Below, piece by piece: positions 8,103 to 14,454 of a stretch of 14,454 nucleotides of DNA. A model generated the notes under the pieces. It was not told the DNA's origin, searched no databases, and saw nothing but the letters and a program-made list of their open reading frames with translations. The position numbers and the translations under genes were made by a program. Source of the stretch: Myxococcales bacterium UBA5297 (GTDB lineage Bacteria; Myxococcota; Myxococcia; Myxococcales; UBA5297). Location: assembly GCA_002408385.1 (NCBI GenBank), contig DHSB01000167.1, positions 1-14,454 on the forward strand, read 5' to 3'. The first letter of the stretch is position 1; every line of letters begins with the position of its first letter.

Positions 8103-10259
8103 CTACCTTCGCTCCGCGCGTGGGACCGGCGCCTGCGCCAGCGTCGCCTCCCCGCGCGCGCCGAGCCCCAGGCGCTTGCCGTTCCGTGGCTCGAGGTAGC
8201 CCTTCGCCCACATCGCCAACACGTCGGCGACGAGCTCGTCGTACTCCGCGCTCGAGCAGGCGCCCCAATGCTTCAGCCGGGGCAGCTCCTCGGGCGTGTC
8301 GTCGCGAGCCGTGCCTCCGCGCAGGATGTTGGCGAGGGTCGAAGGAGCAAAGCGCCCGGGGTGCTCGCCGACGAGCACGAGGATCGCGAGCCCGCGAGCG
8401 CGGGCGACCGGGCGGCCCTCGAGCTCTTCCCGCGAATAGCGCCGCTTCGGCGAGCTCCAAAAGCTCCCCTCTTCGACTGCCTCCGTTGAAAGCGGCTCGG
8501 GTCGGCGGACCTCGGTCTGCGGCGCCTTCTCGATGAGTCCCGCGCACGCCCGCCGTATCTCGCGGATCGGCAGGTGCGAGAGCGCGCCGTACGCGGGAAG
8601 GCTGCGCCACGCCTCCGGCACTCGCAGCGAGTCGCTGCCGCCAAGAAAGCGGGCGAGCGCGGTCCGGGTGAGCGGGCCATGGCGCAGCAGCTCCGGACGG
8701 TTCGCCTCGAAGAGCCGCGCGACCTCGGCCCGGATGAAGTCTCCGACGTCCGGCGCGGCGCGCGCCGCTGTGTCCCGGGCGCGGCCTGCCCGCCCGTGTT
8801 CCTCTTGGCCCGCGAGCGGAGAGCGGCACCAGGAGCAGCTTCCGCAGCGGTGCCCGGGCGCGAGCACCTCGCCGAAGTAGCGCAGGATGACGGCCCGCCG
8901 GCATCCAGCGCCCTCGGCGTAGTCGGTCATCGCCTTCAGGCGCCGGTAGTCCTCGCCACGGCGGGCGAACAACCGGTCGAGATTGATCCACGGCTGCGCC
9001 ACATCGCCGGAGCAGCGGTGGTAATCGCCGCGCTCGCCCCGGCGCACGAGCCCCTGCTCTTCGAGCGCCAGGAGAGCGACGTTCTGCTGCACCGCGGAGA
9101 GCCCGGCGAGGCTCGCCGACAGGCGCAGCGCCTCCTCGGCGACGCCCTCGGGCCGGATGAGCTCGAACAGCTCGGCGACCTGGTCGCGCGTCGGGTAGCG
9201 GTTGCGGATGAAGTACTTGCCGAGCGCGCTGTCGCGCTTGCCGTAGAGCAGCACACAGCGCGAGGCCAGCCCGTCGCGCCCGGCACGGCCTATCTCCTGG
9301 TAATAGGCCTCGAGCGACGAGGGCATCTGGTAGTGGACCACCGCGCGCACGTCGGGCTTGTCGATGCCCATCCCGAAGGCGACGGTGGCGACCGCTATCG
9401 GCCGGCGGCCCGCGAGCCAGGCCTCCTGGGCCTGCCGGCGCTGCTCCGGGGTCATCCCCGCGTGATAGGCGGCAGCGCCGAAGCCCTGCGCACAGAGAAA
9501 GCCGGCGACCTCCTCGGCATCCTTGCGCCGCCCGACGTAGACGATGCGCGAGCCCTCGTCCGGAAGCTCGCGCAGCACGCGGACGAGTCGCTCGAGCTTC
9601 TCGCGGCCGCCGCTCGGCTCGACCTCAAGGAAGAGGTTCGGCCGGTCGAACGGCGCGACGTGGACGAGCGGGTCGCGCAGGCCGAGCCGCGCGACGACGT
9701 CGCGGCGGGTGCGCGGGGTGGCGGTCGCCGTCAGCGCGAGCACCGGGCTGGGGCGCAGCGAAGCGGCGACCTCGGCGAGCCCGAGGAACGAGGGCCGGAA
9801 GTCGTGGCCCCACTGGCTGATGCAGTGCGCCTCGTCGATGACGAGCAGCCGCGGCGCGAGCTCCTGCATCAGCGCGCGAAACGCCGGCTGCTCGAGCCTC
9901 TCGGGCGCGACGTAGAGCAGCGCCGCCTCGCCGCGCCGCAGGCGCCCGAGCGCCCAGGAGGCCTCGGCCGGGGTCTGGTTCGAGTTGAGGGCGACGGCGC
10001 GCGCGCCGCTGCGGCGGTTGAAGGCGTCGACTTGATCCTTCATCAAGGCGATGAGCGGCGAGACGACCAGGGTGAGCCCGCCGAGCGCGAGCGCGGGCAA
10101 CTGGTAGACCAGCGACTTGCCGCCGCCGGTGGGCAGGACACCGAGGACATCACGGCCGGCGAGCACCGCCTCGATGAGCGTGCGCTGCCCGGGCCGGAAG
10201 GTCGGGAAACCGAAGCGCTCCAAGAGGAGGCGCTCGAGACTGTCGCTCTCTATCCGCAT
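8103..10259 (-). CDS. recQ: RecQ-family ATP-dependent DNA helicase
   Basis: A 718-residue 3'-5' DNA helicase of superfamily 2. The N-terminal [10 protein letters not shown] is the RecQ motif 0 with Q motif. Walker A is TGGGKS with Lys48; [15 protein letters not shown] is motif II with the RecQ aromatic loop; ALTATATP is motif [21 protein letters not shown] and [12 protein letters not shown] are motifs V and VI. Cys453, Cys472, Cys475 and Cys478 form the RecQ zinc site. From about residue 622 an RQC winged-helix module is visible ([14 protein letters not shown] to KGYLEP). Between zinc site and RQC lie about 140 extra residues that include a second winged-helix-like segment (530-580). There is no clear HRDC domain. 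The protein is longer than E. coli RecQ (about 610). ATG 10259 is preferred over GTG 10277 because AGGG lies seven bases upstream. Expected role: recombination repair and fork processing. The symbol denotes the family; orthology to E. coli recQ is not established. Confidence 0.95.
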   Translation of the reverse strand: MRIESDSLERLLLERFGFPTFRPGQRTLIEAVLAGRDVLGVLPTGGGKSLVYQLPALALGGLTLVVSPLIALMKDQVDAFNRRSGARAVALNSNQTPAEASWALGRLRRGEAALLYVAPERLEQPAFRALMQELAPRLLVIDEAHCISQWGHDFRPSFLGLAEVAASLRPSPVLALTATATPRTRRDVVARLGLRDPLVHVAPFDRPNLFLEVEPSGGREKLERLVRVLRELPDEGSRIVYVGRRKDAEEVAGFLCAQGFGAAAYHAGMTPEQRRQAQEAWLAGRRPIAVATVAFGMGIDKPDVRAVVHYQMPSSLEAYYQEIGRAGRDGLASRCVLLYGKRDSALGKYFIRNRYPTRDQVAELFELIRPEGVAEEALRLSASLAGLSAVQQNVALLALEEQGLVRRGERGDYHRCSGDVAQPWINLDRLFARRGEDYRRLKAMTDYAEGAGCRRAVILRYFGEVLAPGHRCGSCSWCRSPLAGQEEHGRAGRARDTAARAAPDVGDFIRAEVARLFEANRPELLRHGPLTRTALARFLGGSDSLRVPEAWRSLPAYGALSHLPIREIRRACAGLIEKAPQTEVRRPEPLSTEAVEEGSFWSSPKRRYSREELEGRPVARARGLAILVLVGEHPGRFAPSTLANILRGGTARDDTPEELPRLKHWGACSSAEYDELVADVLAMWAKGYLEPRNGKRLGLGARGEATLAQAPVPRAERR

Positions 10260-10266
10260 CGCCAGG

Positions 10267-10270
10267 CCCT
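10267..10270 (-). promoter_or_regulatory. Ribosome binding site deciding the recQ start
   Basis: On the minus strand AGGG lies seven bases before the ATG at 10259. It sits inside the coding sequence if the upstream GTG (10277) were used, so it favours the ATG. Confidence 0.55.
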
Positions 10271-10536
10271 GTAACACGGGAAGCGCGGGAGCCTATCGAG
10301 AAGGTTCGGCCCGGAGGCGCGGCGGTCGAGCTCGCGCTTTTCGGCTCGGCCCGCCGCCTCAGCCGGATGGCGAGGGGCTTCTCGAGCGGAGCTGGCGAGT
10401 CATCGAGGGCGCCCCGCCGGTCGCCCGCATCCCGGTCGGGGCTCTTCATCGCCGGGCTCGCGGCGCAGCATCCCCCGGATTCGTTGGTGAGACGGGCAAA
10501 ACCCGCTCCAAGCCGTTTGAAAAGTGCCTTCAGACA

Positions 10537-10620
10537 ACCGCCGTAGATGTGAAACGCGTCCCGCGGACTTACGGCGGTACCGCCGTAGATGTGAAACGCG
10601 TCCCGCGGACTTACGGCGGT
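10537..10620. repeat. Two exact tandem copies of a 42-bp palindrome-ended element
   Basis: Copy 1 is 10537-10578 and copy 2 is 10579-10620, identical at every base. Each begins ACCGCCGTA and ends TACGGCGGT, a perfect 9-bp terminal inverted repeat, and each has an inner CGCG-TCC-CGCG hairpin. The junction of the copies makes an 18-bp perfect palindrome. There is no transposase. The form resembles REP/BIME-type or very short MITE-type intergenic elements. On the minus strand each unit adds 14 residues (containing SPRDAFHIYGG) to an open frame, but no start codon or domain supports a gene. Confidence 0.9.
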
Positions 10621-10686
10621 CGCTTGAACGCACATTCTGACCGGCAAGGCCCGCACAGAGCGACGCTGCCGACAGGCCGCACGGCC

Positions 10687-10706
10687 GGGCGAGCTGCTGT
10701 TCGCCC
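10687..10706 (-). terminator. Possible hairpin terminator after the UvrD-like gene
   Basis: On the plus strand GGGCGA and TCGCCC are separated by 8 bases, giving a 6-bp stem about 25 to 45 bases past the stop codon of the minus-strand helicase gene. No U tract follows it, so this is a weak candidate. Confidence 0.3.
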
Positions 10707-10731
10707 CGACCGTCTCCCCTACCCTTTTGCC

Positions 10732-12807
10732 CTACCGCTTGCCGGAGGTGAGCGCCGGCACCGGGACCGCCGCCGGCAGCGCCTGGGCGGGCGGCGCGAC
10801 CTCTATCTGCACCCGGTCGTAGCTCGCGTCGTCGCCGCTGGCGAGCTCCTCGACGAAGCGCGAGACCCGAAGCAGCGTCCGCTCGTCGTCTCGCGAGGAG
10901 TGCGTCATCGGGTAGGTGAGCCACAGCTCGTCGCGGGCGCGGGTCGCCGCGACGTAGAAGAGCCGGCGCTCCTCCTCCTCTTCGTCCGGGTGGCGCAGCG
11001 CCGCGGCGAGCGGGAAGCGCCCGTCGGCGAGCCAGGCGACGAAGATCGCCCGCCACTCGAGCCCCTTTGACTGATGGACCGAGGAGAGCGTGACGTACTC
11101 GTCGGGCTCGGCGCCCTCGACCACGTCCTCGGCCTGGAACTCGGCGAGCAGCGTCACCTCCGACAGGAACTCGTGCACCGTCTGGAAGCCGCCCGCGTAC
11201 TCGGCCATCTGGCGGATGTCGTCGGCGCGCACCTCGCCGTTGAGGTACTCGGCCCGCAGGTAGTCCTCGTAGCCGCCCTCGAGCACCTTCAGGATCATCT
11301 CGCCCGGCGCGCCCTGGTACTTCGGCTGCGCGATCTCGAGCAGGGTCTCGGCGGCCCGCCCGTAGCCCGCGTGCGCCTTCTTCGGCAGCTCGAGCAGCAC
11401 CTCGGGCCGCTCGAGCGCCTGCAGCGGGCTCGTCGTCTCGCCGAGGCGCACCAGCGCGGTCCAGACGTCGTCGGCGATGCCGCCGCCGATGCCCGGGTAG
11501 AGCTTGAGCACGCGCTTGAGCGCCAGCTCGTCCATGGGGTTGTGGACGAACTTGAGGTAGGCGAGCACGTCCTTGATGTGCGCCTGCTCGAGGAAGCGCA
11601 CGCCGCTGCGCACGATGAACGGGATGCCGCGGCGCGACAGCTCGAGCTGGATCTCCATCGAGTGGTGGTGGGCGCGATAGAGCACCGCCTGCTCCTTGAG
11701 CGGGATGCCCTCGTCGCGCAGCTCGAGGATGCGTTGCGCGATGAACTCGGCCTGCTGGAAGACGTCGCGCAGCGGCACCAGCGCCGGGCGCGGGCCGCTC
11801 GGCCGGCGCGAGAAGAGCTCCTTCTGGAACTGACGGCGGTTGTTGGCGATCGACTCGTTGGCGAGCGCGAGGATCTCCGGGGTCGAGCGGTAGTTCTCGG
11901 TCAGCCGGTAGACCCCGCAGCCCGGGTAGCGCGCGGGGAACTCGATGATGTTGGTGAAGTCGGCGCCGCGGAAGCTGTAGATCGACTGGGCGTCGTCGCC
12001 GACGACGGTCAGGTTGCGGTGCCCGGCGGCGAGCAGGTCCACGATGTCGCCCTGCAGGCGGTTGGTGTCCTGGTACTCGTCGACGAGGATGGCCCGGAAG
12101 CGCTCCTGCAGCCGGGTGCGCACCTCGGGCCGCTCGCTGAGCAGCAGCTTCCAGCACAAGAGCAGGTCGTCGAAGTCCATCACCTGCATCTGCTGTTTGC
12201 GCTCGGCGTAGCGGTTGGCGACCTTGGCGATCTTCTCGCTCAGGGCGACGAACTGCGGGCGCTTGTCGGCGACCACCTCCTCGAAGCTGCGCTCGGTGTT
12301 CACCGCGGTCGAGACGATGTCGACCATCACCTCGGCCTTCGGGAAGCGGCGCGGGCCGGCCGACAGGCCGAGATCGGCGACGCAGGCGCTCATCAAGTCG
12401 CGCGCGTCCTCGCGGTCGATGAGGGTGAAGCTCTCGCCGTAGCCGAGCGCCGAGGCGTGCTCGCGCAGGATGGCGAAAGCGACGTGGTGGAAGGTGCCAC
12501 CGGCGATGCGCCGCACGTCGGCGAGGGTGCCGCACAGCTCGGCCACCCGCTTGAGCATCTCGCGGGCGGCCTTGTTGGTGAAGGTGAGCAGCAGGATCGC
12601 CTCGGGCGGCGTGCCGGTCTCGAGCAGGCGCGCGACCCGATAGGTGAGGGTCCGGGTCTTGCCGCTGCCGGCGCCGGCGATGACGAGCGCGGGCCCAGCC
12701 GGCGCCTCGACGACCGCGAGCTGCTCGGCGTTCAGGTGCGAGGGGTAGTCGATGCGCAGCACCGGGGCGGGGCTGCTGCTCTGGAGCGTGTACTTGCGGA
12801 TGGCCAC
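10732..12807 (-). CDS. UvrD/PcrA-like superfamily 1 DNA helicase
   Basis: A 691-residue UvrD/Rep/PcrA-type helicase, an ATP-driven 3'-5' translocase in DNA repair and fork maintenance. All core motifs are visible in order: LNAEQLAVV (Q motif), Walker A GAGSGKT at 45-51, LLTFTNKAAREM (Ia), LVDEYQDTN (II), VVGDDAQSIYSFRGA (III), LTENYRST (IV), VTLSSVHQSKGLEW (V) and RLFYVAATRARDELWL (VI). The chain ends about 55 residues after motif VI in a Pro/Ala-rich tail, so the longer C-terminal extension of UvrD and PcrA is short or absent. Start is GTG 12807, with GGAGG 11 bases upstream; no ATG fits better. The gene is transcribed towards recQ, with 472 bp between, so they are neighbours but perhaps not one operon. 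Which of uvrD, pcrA or rep it corresponds to cannot be decided from motifs alone. Confidence 0.95.
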   Translation of the reverse strand: MAIRKYTLQSSSPAPVLRIDYPSHLNAEQLAVVEAPAGPALVIAGAGSGKTRTLTYRVARLLETGTPPEAILLLTFTNKAAREMLKRVAELCGTLADVRRIAGGTFHHVAFAILREHASALGYGESFTLIDREDARDLMSACVADLGLSAGPRRFPKAEVMVDIVSTAVNTERSFEEVVADKRPQFVALSEKIAKVANRYAERKQQMQVMDFDDLLLCWKLLLSERPEVRTRLQERFRAILVDEYQDTNRLQGDIVDLLAAGHRNLTVVGDDAQSIYSFRGADFTNIIEFPARYPGCGVYRLTENYRSTPEILALANESIANNRRQFQKELFSRRPSGPRPALVPLRDVFQQAEFIAQRILELRDEGIPLKEQAVLYRAHHHSMEIQLELSRRGIPFIVRSGVRFLEQAHIKDVLAYLKFVHNPMDELALKRVLKLYPGIGGGIADDVWTALVRLGETTSPLQALERPEVLLELPKKAHAGYGRAAETLLEIAQPKYQGAPGEMILKVLEGGYEDYLRAEYLNGEVRADDIRQMAEYAGGFQTVHEFLSEVTLLAEFQAEDVVEGAEPDEYVTLSSVHQSKGLEWRAIFVAWLADGRFPLAAALRHPDEEEEERRLFYVAATRARDELWLTYPMTHSSRDDERTLLRVSRFVEELASGDDASYDRVQIEVAPPAQALPAAVPVPALTSGKR

Positions 12808-12818
12808 GACGGGGATCG

Positions 12819-12823
12819 CCTCC
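12819..12823 (-). promoter_or_regulatory. Ribosome binding site of the UvrD-like gene
   Basis: GGAGG on the minus strand, 11 bases before the GTG at 12807. Spacing is slightly long, but no alternative start codon lies closer, so it supports the GTG start. Confidence 0.5.
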
Positions 12824-12954
12824 GATTGCCGGGCGAATGGGACGGGCGACTGTACCGATCAGATGTTCAGGTAGCAAGGCGGACCAAGGCCCGCTCGATC
12901 GTCCTGCTGCCGACCGTGTTAGCCTTCGGGCCTCTGTCGGATCTCGGAGGGAAC

Positions 12955-13401
12955 ATGCGCGCATTGTTCGGAGCGTTGGCGTTTGCGGTTGCGGCAGCCG
13001 GATGCAGCGGGGCCGACCTGCCGAAGGGCTGGGAGGACGCCGAGCGGGTTTCGCTCAACCAGGGCGAGTGCGAGGGCAACCCGTACGAAGGCGAGCAGAG
13101 CTCGGTGCAGGTGAGCGCGTTCTCCAAGGGGATAGACGTCGCCTGCCGCAAGGCCCACTTCCGCTGCGAGCAGGAGGTCGAGGCGTTCGTGCGCGAGTCC
13201 GACGGCAGGATCGACCTGCTCTTCCAGCCGGTCGACATGGACCCCGGCACGGTCGCCAAGTGCGACTGCCTCTACGACCTGACGGTCGCCCTGGAGAAAG
13301 ACCCGGGCAGCTACGAGGTCAGGGTGTTCAGGCGCTGGGACAACCTGAATGAGCCGAATGAGCCGGTGAAGATCGGCTCGGGCTCGGTGGCGGTACCGTA
13401 G
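12955..13401 (+). CDS. Small cysteine-containing lipoprotein of unknown function
   Basis: A 148-residue predicted lipoprotein with no family recognised. The signal peptide MRALFGALAFAVAAAGC places the lipid-modified cysteine at residue 17. The mature part carries five more cysteines (in GECEG, VACRK, HFRCE and KCDCLYD), a spacing compatible with disulfide-linked beta structure. It is acidic overall and ends in a strand-rich segment (SYEVRVFRRW). The ATG at 12955 has GGAGGG four bases upstream, a strong site, and it begins the signal peptide exactly; the same frame is open far upstream, but only because it lies antisense to the UvrD-like gene. It is divergent from that helicase, with 147 bp between start codons that should hold both promoters. 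Location is expected in the outer membrane or periplasm. Confidence 0.85.
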   Translation: MRALFGALAFAVAAAGCSGADLPKGWEDAERVSLNQGECEGNPYEGEQSSVQVSAFSKGIDVACRKAHFRCEQEVEAFVRESDGRIDLLFQPVDMDPGTVAKCDCLYDLTVALEKDPGSYEVRVFRRWDNLNEPNEPVKIGSGSVAVP

Positions 13402-13403
13402 AC

Positions 13404-13431
13404 AGTTGTGAGTTTTGAGTTGGGAGTCGAG
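13404..13431 (-). repeat. Left heptamer array, inverted copy of the right array
   Basis: AGTTGTG, AGTTTTG, AGTTGGG and AGTCGAG in series. Read on the minus strand these are ACTC/AACT heptamers like those at 13694-13749, so the two arrays form a long imperfect inverted pair around the spacer. Confidence 0.75.
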
Positions 13432-13471
13432 GCTCATGCTCCGAGCGCGAGCATTGGCCGCTGCTTGGTAG

Positions 13472-13491
13472 GGGCGCACAGCAGTGCGCCC
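13472..13491. repeat. Strong 8-bp hairpin
   Basis: GGGCGCAC, loop AGCA, GTGCGCCC form a perfect 8-bp stem, nested in TTGGCC (13454-13459) and GGCCAA (13492-13497). It lies about 70 bases after the lipoprotein stop codon and could end or protect that transcript, but no U tract follows. Its GTAGGGGCGCAC opening looks like dispersed intergenic palindromes seen in several bacterial phyla. Confidence 0.65.
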
Positions 13492-13525
13492 GGCCAAAAA
13501 CTGCCTCCGAGCCCGGCATCACCTC

Positions 13526-13545
13526 GGCCGACACGAAGGTCGGCC
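13526..13545. repeat. 7-bp hairpin
   Basis: GGCCGAC, loop ACGAAG, GTCGGCC form a perfect 7-bp stem. It lies between the 8-bp hairpin and the direct repeat. It resembles a dispersed intergenic palindrome; no function is evident. Confidence 0.6.
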
Positions 13546-13562
13546 CTCCGATGCGCTCTGGT

Positions 13563-13658
13563 GCAGGCCGCCGAGACGGCCGGGGTTCCTTCCTCATTCG
13601 CTGCACCGCCCCGCAGGCCGCCGGGACGGCCGCGGTCCCTTCCTCTCCGCTGCGCCGC
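13563..13658 (+). repeat. Imperfect direct repeat, two copies at a 50-bp period
   Basis: Copy A 13563-13609 and copy B 13613-13658 both open GCAGGCCGCCG(A/G)GACGGCC and continue through a CCTTCCTC stretch to a CGCTGC(A/G)CCGC-like end. Each contains a GGCCG/CGGCC inverted repeat. They differ at several bases, so the duplication is not recent. Confidence 0.8.
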
Positions 13659-13693
13659 GGCGACGACATGCGAGCCGGAGCGAGCGCGGCATC

Positions 13694-13749
13694 GACTCAC
13701 GACTCACGACTCACGACTCAGAACTCACAACTCCCAACTCCCAACTCCT
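13694..13749 (+). repeat. 7-bp tandem repeat, eight units
   Basis: Units are GACTCAC three times, GACTCAG, AACTCAC, AACTCCC twice and AACTCCT, without gaps. They are more A- and T-rich than the flanks. Like variants are adjacent, the pattern left by slippage. It sits about 50 bases after the stop codon of the thioredoxin-fold gene on the opposite strand. Confidence 0.92.
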
Positions 13750-13800
13750 TCACCCGTCCAACTCCCTCGGCAGCCCGACCGGCTACCAGCCGCCGACGCC

Positions 13801-14250
13801 TCACTCAGGGCACTTCAGCCCGATGTAGTCGAGCATCTCGACGGCGTCGTTGACGAGCACCTCGGGCTCCTCGGCATGCAGGGGGTTGGCCCAGTAGACG
13901 CGCCCGTAGCGATCGCTGACGACGATGGCCGCCCGCGGCTCCGCGAGGCCCGCCGACGCGGCCAGCCTGGCGGCGATGCGCCCGTCCTCGTCGCGCAGCA
14001 CCGGGAATGGAGGCTCGAGCCCCTCCAGCGCCCTCTCGCCTGCCTCGGTGACGACGACCAATGCCGCGGCGCCCGAGAGGTTGTCGGTGTCATGCCGGTG
14101 CGCCAAGACCTCGAGCACCCGCCGACAGCTCGTGCAGTCGGCGTGGTCGATGACGACCAGCAGCATCTCCCTGCGCTGCAGCAGGTCCTTGGTCCCCCAC
14201 TGCCCGCCGTGTCTGTCGGGCAGGCTGAACTCGGGAACGGTGCCTTCCAT
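13801..14250 (-). CDS. Thioredoxin-fold (redoxin/peroxiredoxin-like) protein
   Basis: A 149-residue cytosolic protein of the thioredoxin superfamily. Order of elements: an N-terminal VPEFSLPDRHGGQW segment typical of AhpC/TSA and redoxin proteins, a beta strand (MLLVVIDHADC) leading to a C39-T-S-C42 motif at the start of a helix, a second strand (AAALVVVTEAG), an FPVLRDEDGRIAARL segment matching peroxiredoxin-like proteins, and a C-terminal strand pair (AAIVVSDRYGRVYW). The CxxC pair suggests thiol-disulfide exchange; a peroxidase role is possible but unproven. The upstream frame is open for 38 more codons, but ATG 14250 is chosen because GGAGG lies eight bases before it and the domain begins directly after it. 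No signal peptide is visible. The partner and electron donor are unknown. Confidence 0.8.
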   Translation of the reverse strand: MEGTVPEFSLPDRHGGQWGTKDLLQRREMLLVVIDHADCTSCRRVLEVLAHRHDTDNLSGAAALVVVTEAGERALEGLEPPFPVLRDEDGRIAARLAASAGLAEPRAAIVVSDRYGRVYWANPLHAEEPEVLVNDAVEMLDYIGLKCPE

Positions 14251-14258
14251 CGCGCGCA

Positions 14259-14263
14259 CCTCC
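14259..14263 (-). promoter_or_regulatory. Ribosome binding site deciding the thioredoxin-fold start
   Basis: GGAGG on the minus strand, eight bases before the ATG at 14250. Upstream in-frame starts (for example 14364) lack such a site and would add an Arg/Ala-rich extension with no domain. The remaining 190 bases to the right edge show no supportable gene. Confidence 0.65.
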
Positions 14264-14454
14264 GCCGAGAAGATGGCGACCGTCGGCGCGCGGCGCGAGG
14301 CGAGCCGCGACCTCGCGGGCGCTCGGCGAAAAGCCCGCTCCGCGAGTCGCGCGGCCCGGTCCATTCGCCCGCCTGCCCACTCAAGAGGTATCGGGAAATC
14401 TCGCTGAGCTCGCCCCGCCTTCCGTTCGCCCCGAGCGTAGGCCGAGCCTGCGAG

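Larger units (their letters stand above)
10260..10731. other. Spacer between the two helicase genes
   Basis: A 472-bp spacer between the minus-strand UvrD-like gene and the recQ-like gene downstream of it. It contains the tandem 42-bp palindromic element (10537-10620) and a hairpin close to the end of the UvrD-like gene. The long open frames that cross it are continuations of frames antisense or out of frame to the helicases and carry no recognisable domain. A recQ promoter is expected near 10260-10350 but no clear -35/-10 pair is seen. Confidence 0.7.
13402..13800. other. Composite non-coding spacer rich in hairpins and repeats
   Basis: A 399-bp gap between the convergent lipoprotein and thioredoxin-fold genes, with no supportable gene. 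In order it holds minus-oriented AGTT heptamers (13404-13431), a strong hairpin (13472-13491) within an outer 6-bp inverted repeat (13454-13459 with 13492-13497), a second hairpin (13526-13545), a 50-bp-period direct repeat (13563-13658) and plus-oriented ACTC heptamers (13694-13749). Open frames across it reflect repeats with no stop codon. Each part is listed separately. Confidence 0.85.

Noticed and set aside
8574..10274. Plus-strand 566-residue open frame
   Set aside because: Antisense shadow of the recQ-like gene, with no recognisable domain.
10537..10620. CRISPR-like array
   Set aside because: The two repeats abut with no spacer between them and have long terminal inverted repeats, so they are a tandem element rather than CRISPR repeats.
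11074..12954. Long plus-strand frame continuous with the small lipoprotein
   Set aside because: It is antisense to the UvrD-like gene; the lipoprotein has its own strong ribosome binding site and signal peptide at 12955.

Overview
This is a very GC-rich bacterial window of about 14.5 kb with short, mostly well-packed genes, three lipoprotein-type signal peptides and several repeat-filled spacers. The mix (a thrombospondin type 3 repeat lipoprotein, an extra lidless Hsp70 next to an SCP2-like protein, a Uma2 remnant, retropepsin-like lipoprotein, abundant low-complexity spacers) fits a Myxococcota or related deltaproteobacterial-type genome. That assignment is an inference from gene content only; there is no rRNA or marker gene to fix it. 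I found no tRNA, rRNA, CRISPR array, complete insertion sequence or phage gene.

Left part (1-2305): the N-terminal 433 residues of a minus-strand lipoprotein made almost wholly of 22-residue calcium-binding repeats run off the left edge. A gene-poor stretch follows, containing the C-terminal remnant of a Uma2-family nuclease gene on the plus strand.

Middle left (2306-5259): a compact minus-strand set reads Hsp70-like protein, then an SCP2 sterol-carrier-like protein, then a small helical protein, with gaps of 18 and 38 bp, so probably one operon. It looks like a chaperone and lipid-binding module. A perfect inverted repeat lies 24-43 bases before the Hsp70 start codon, and a 21-bp minisatellite of about 12 units fills much of the spacer towards the divergent gene.

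Middle (5260-7938): two plus-strand genes encode envelope proteins: a lipoprotein with two retropepsin-like DTG motifs in one chain, and an exported protein that looks like a small beta barrel.

Right part (7939-14454): two large minus-strand DNA helicase genes follow, a RecQ-family helicase with what looks like a duplicated winged-helix region and a UvrD/PcrA-type helicase. They are separated by 472 bp that hold two exact tandem copies of a 42-bp palindrome-ended element. Divergent from the UvrD-like gene is a small cysteine-containing lipoprotein gene. A composite non-coding spacer of about 400 bp with inverted heptamer arrays, strong hairpins and a direct repeat follows, then a small minus-strand thioredoxin-fold protein gene.

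The best candidates for something new are the Hsp70/SCP2/helical-protein operon with its lidless, aromatic-tailed chaperone, the single-chain double retropepsin, the 42-bp palindromic element, and the composite spacer at 13402-13800. No clear multi-gene defence or biosynthetic system is visible.
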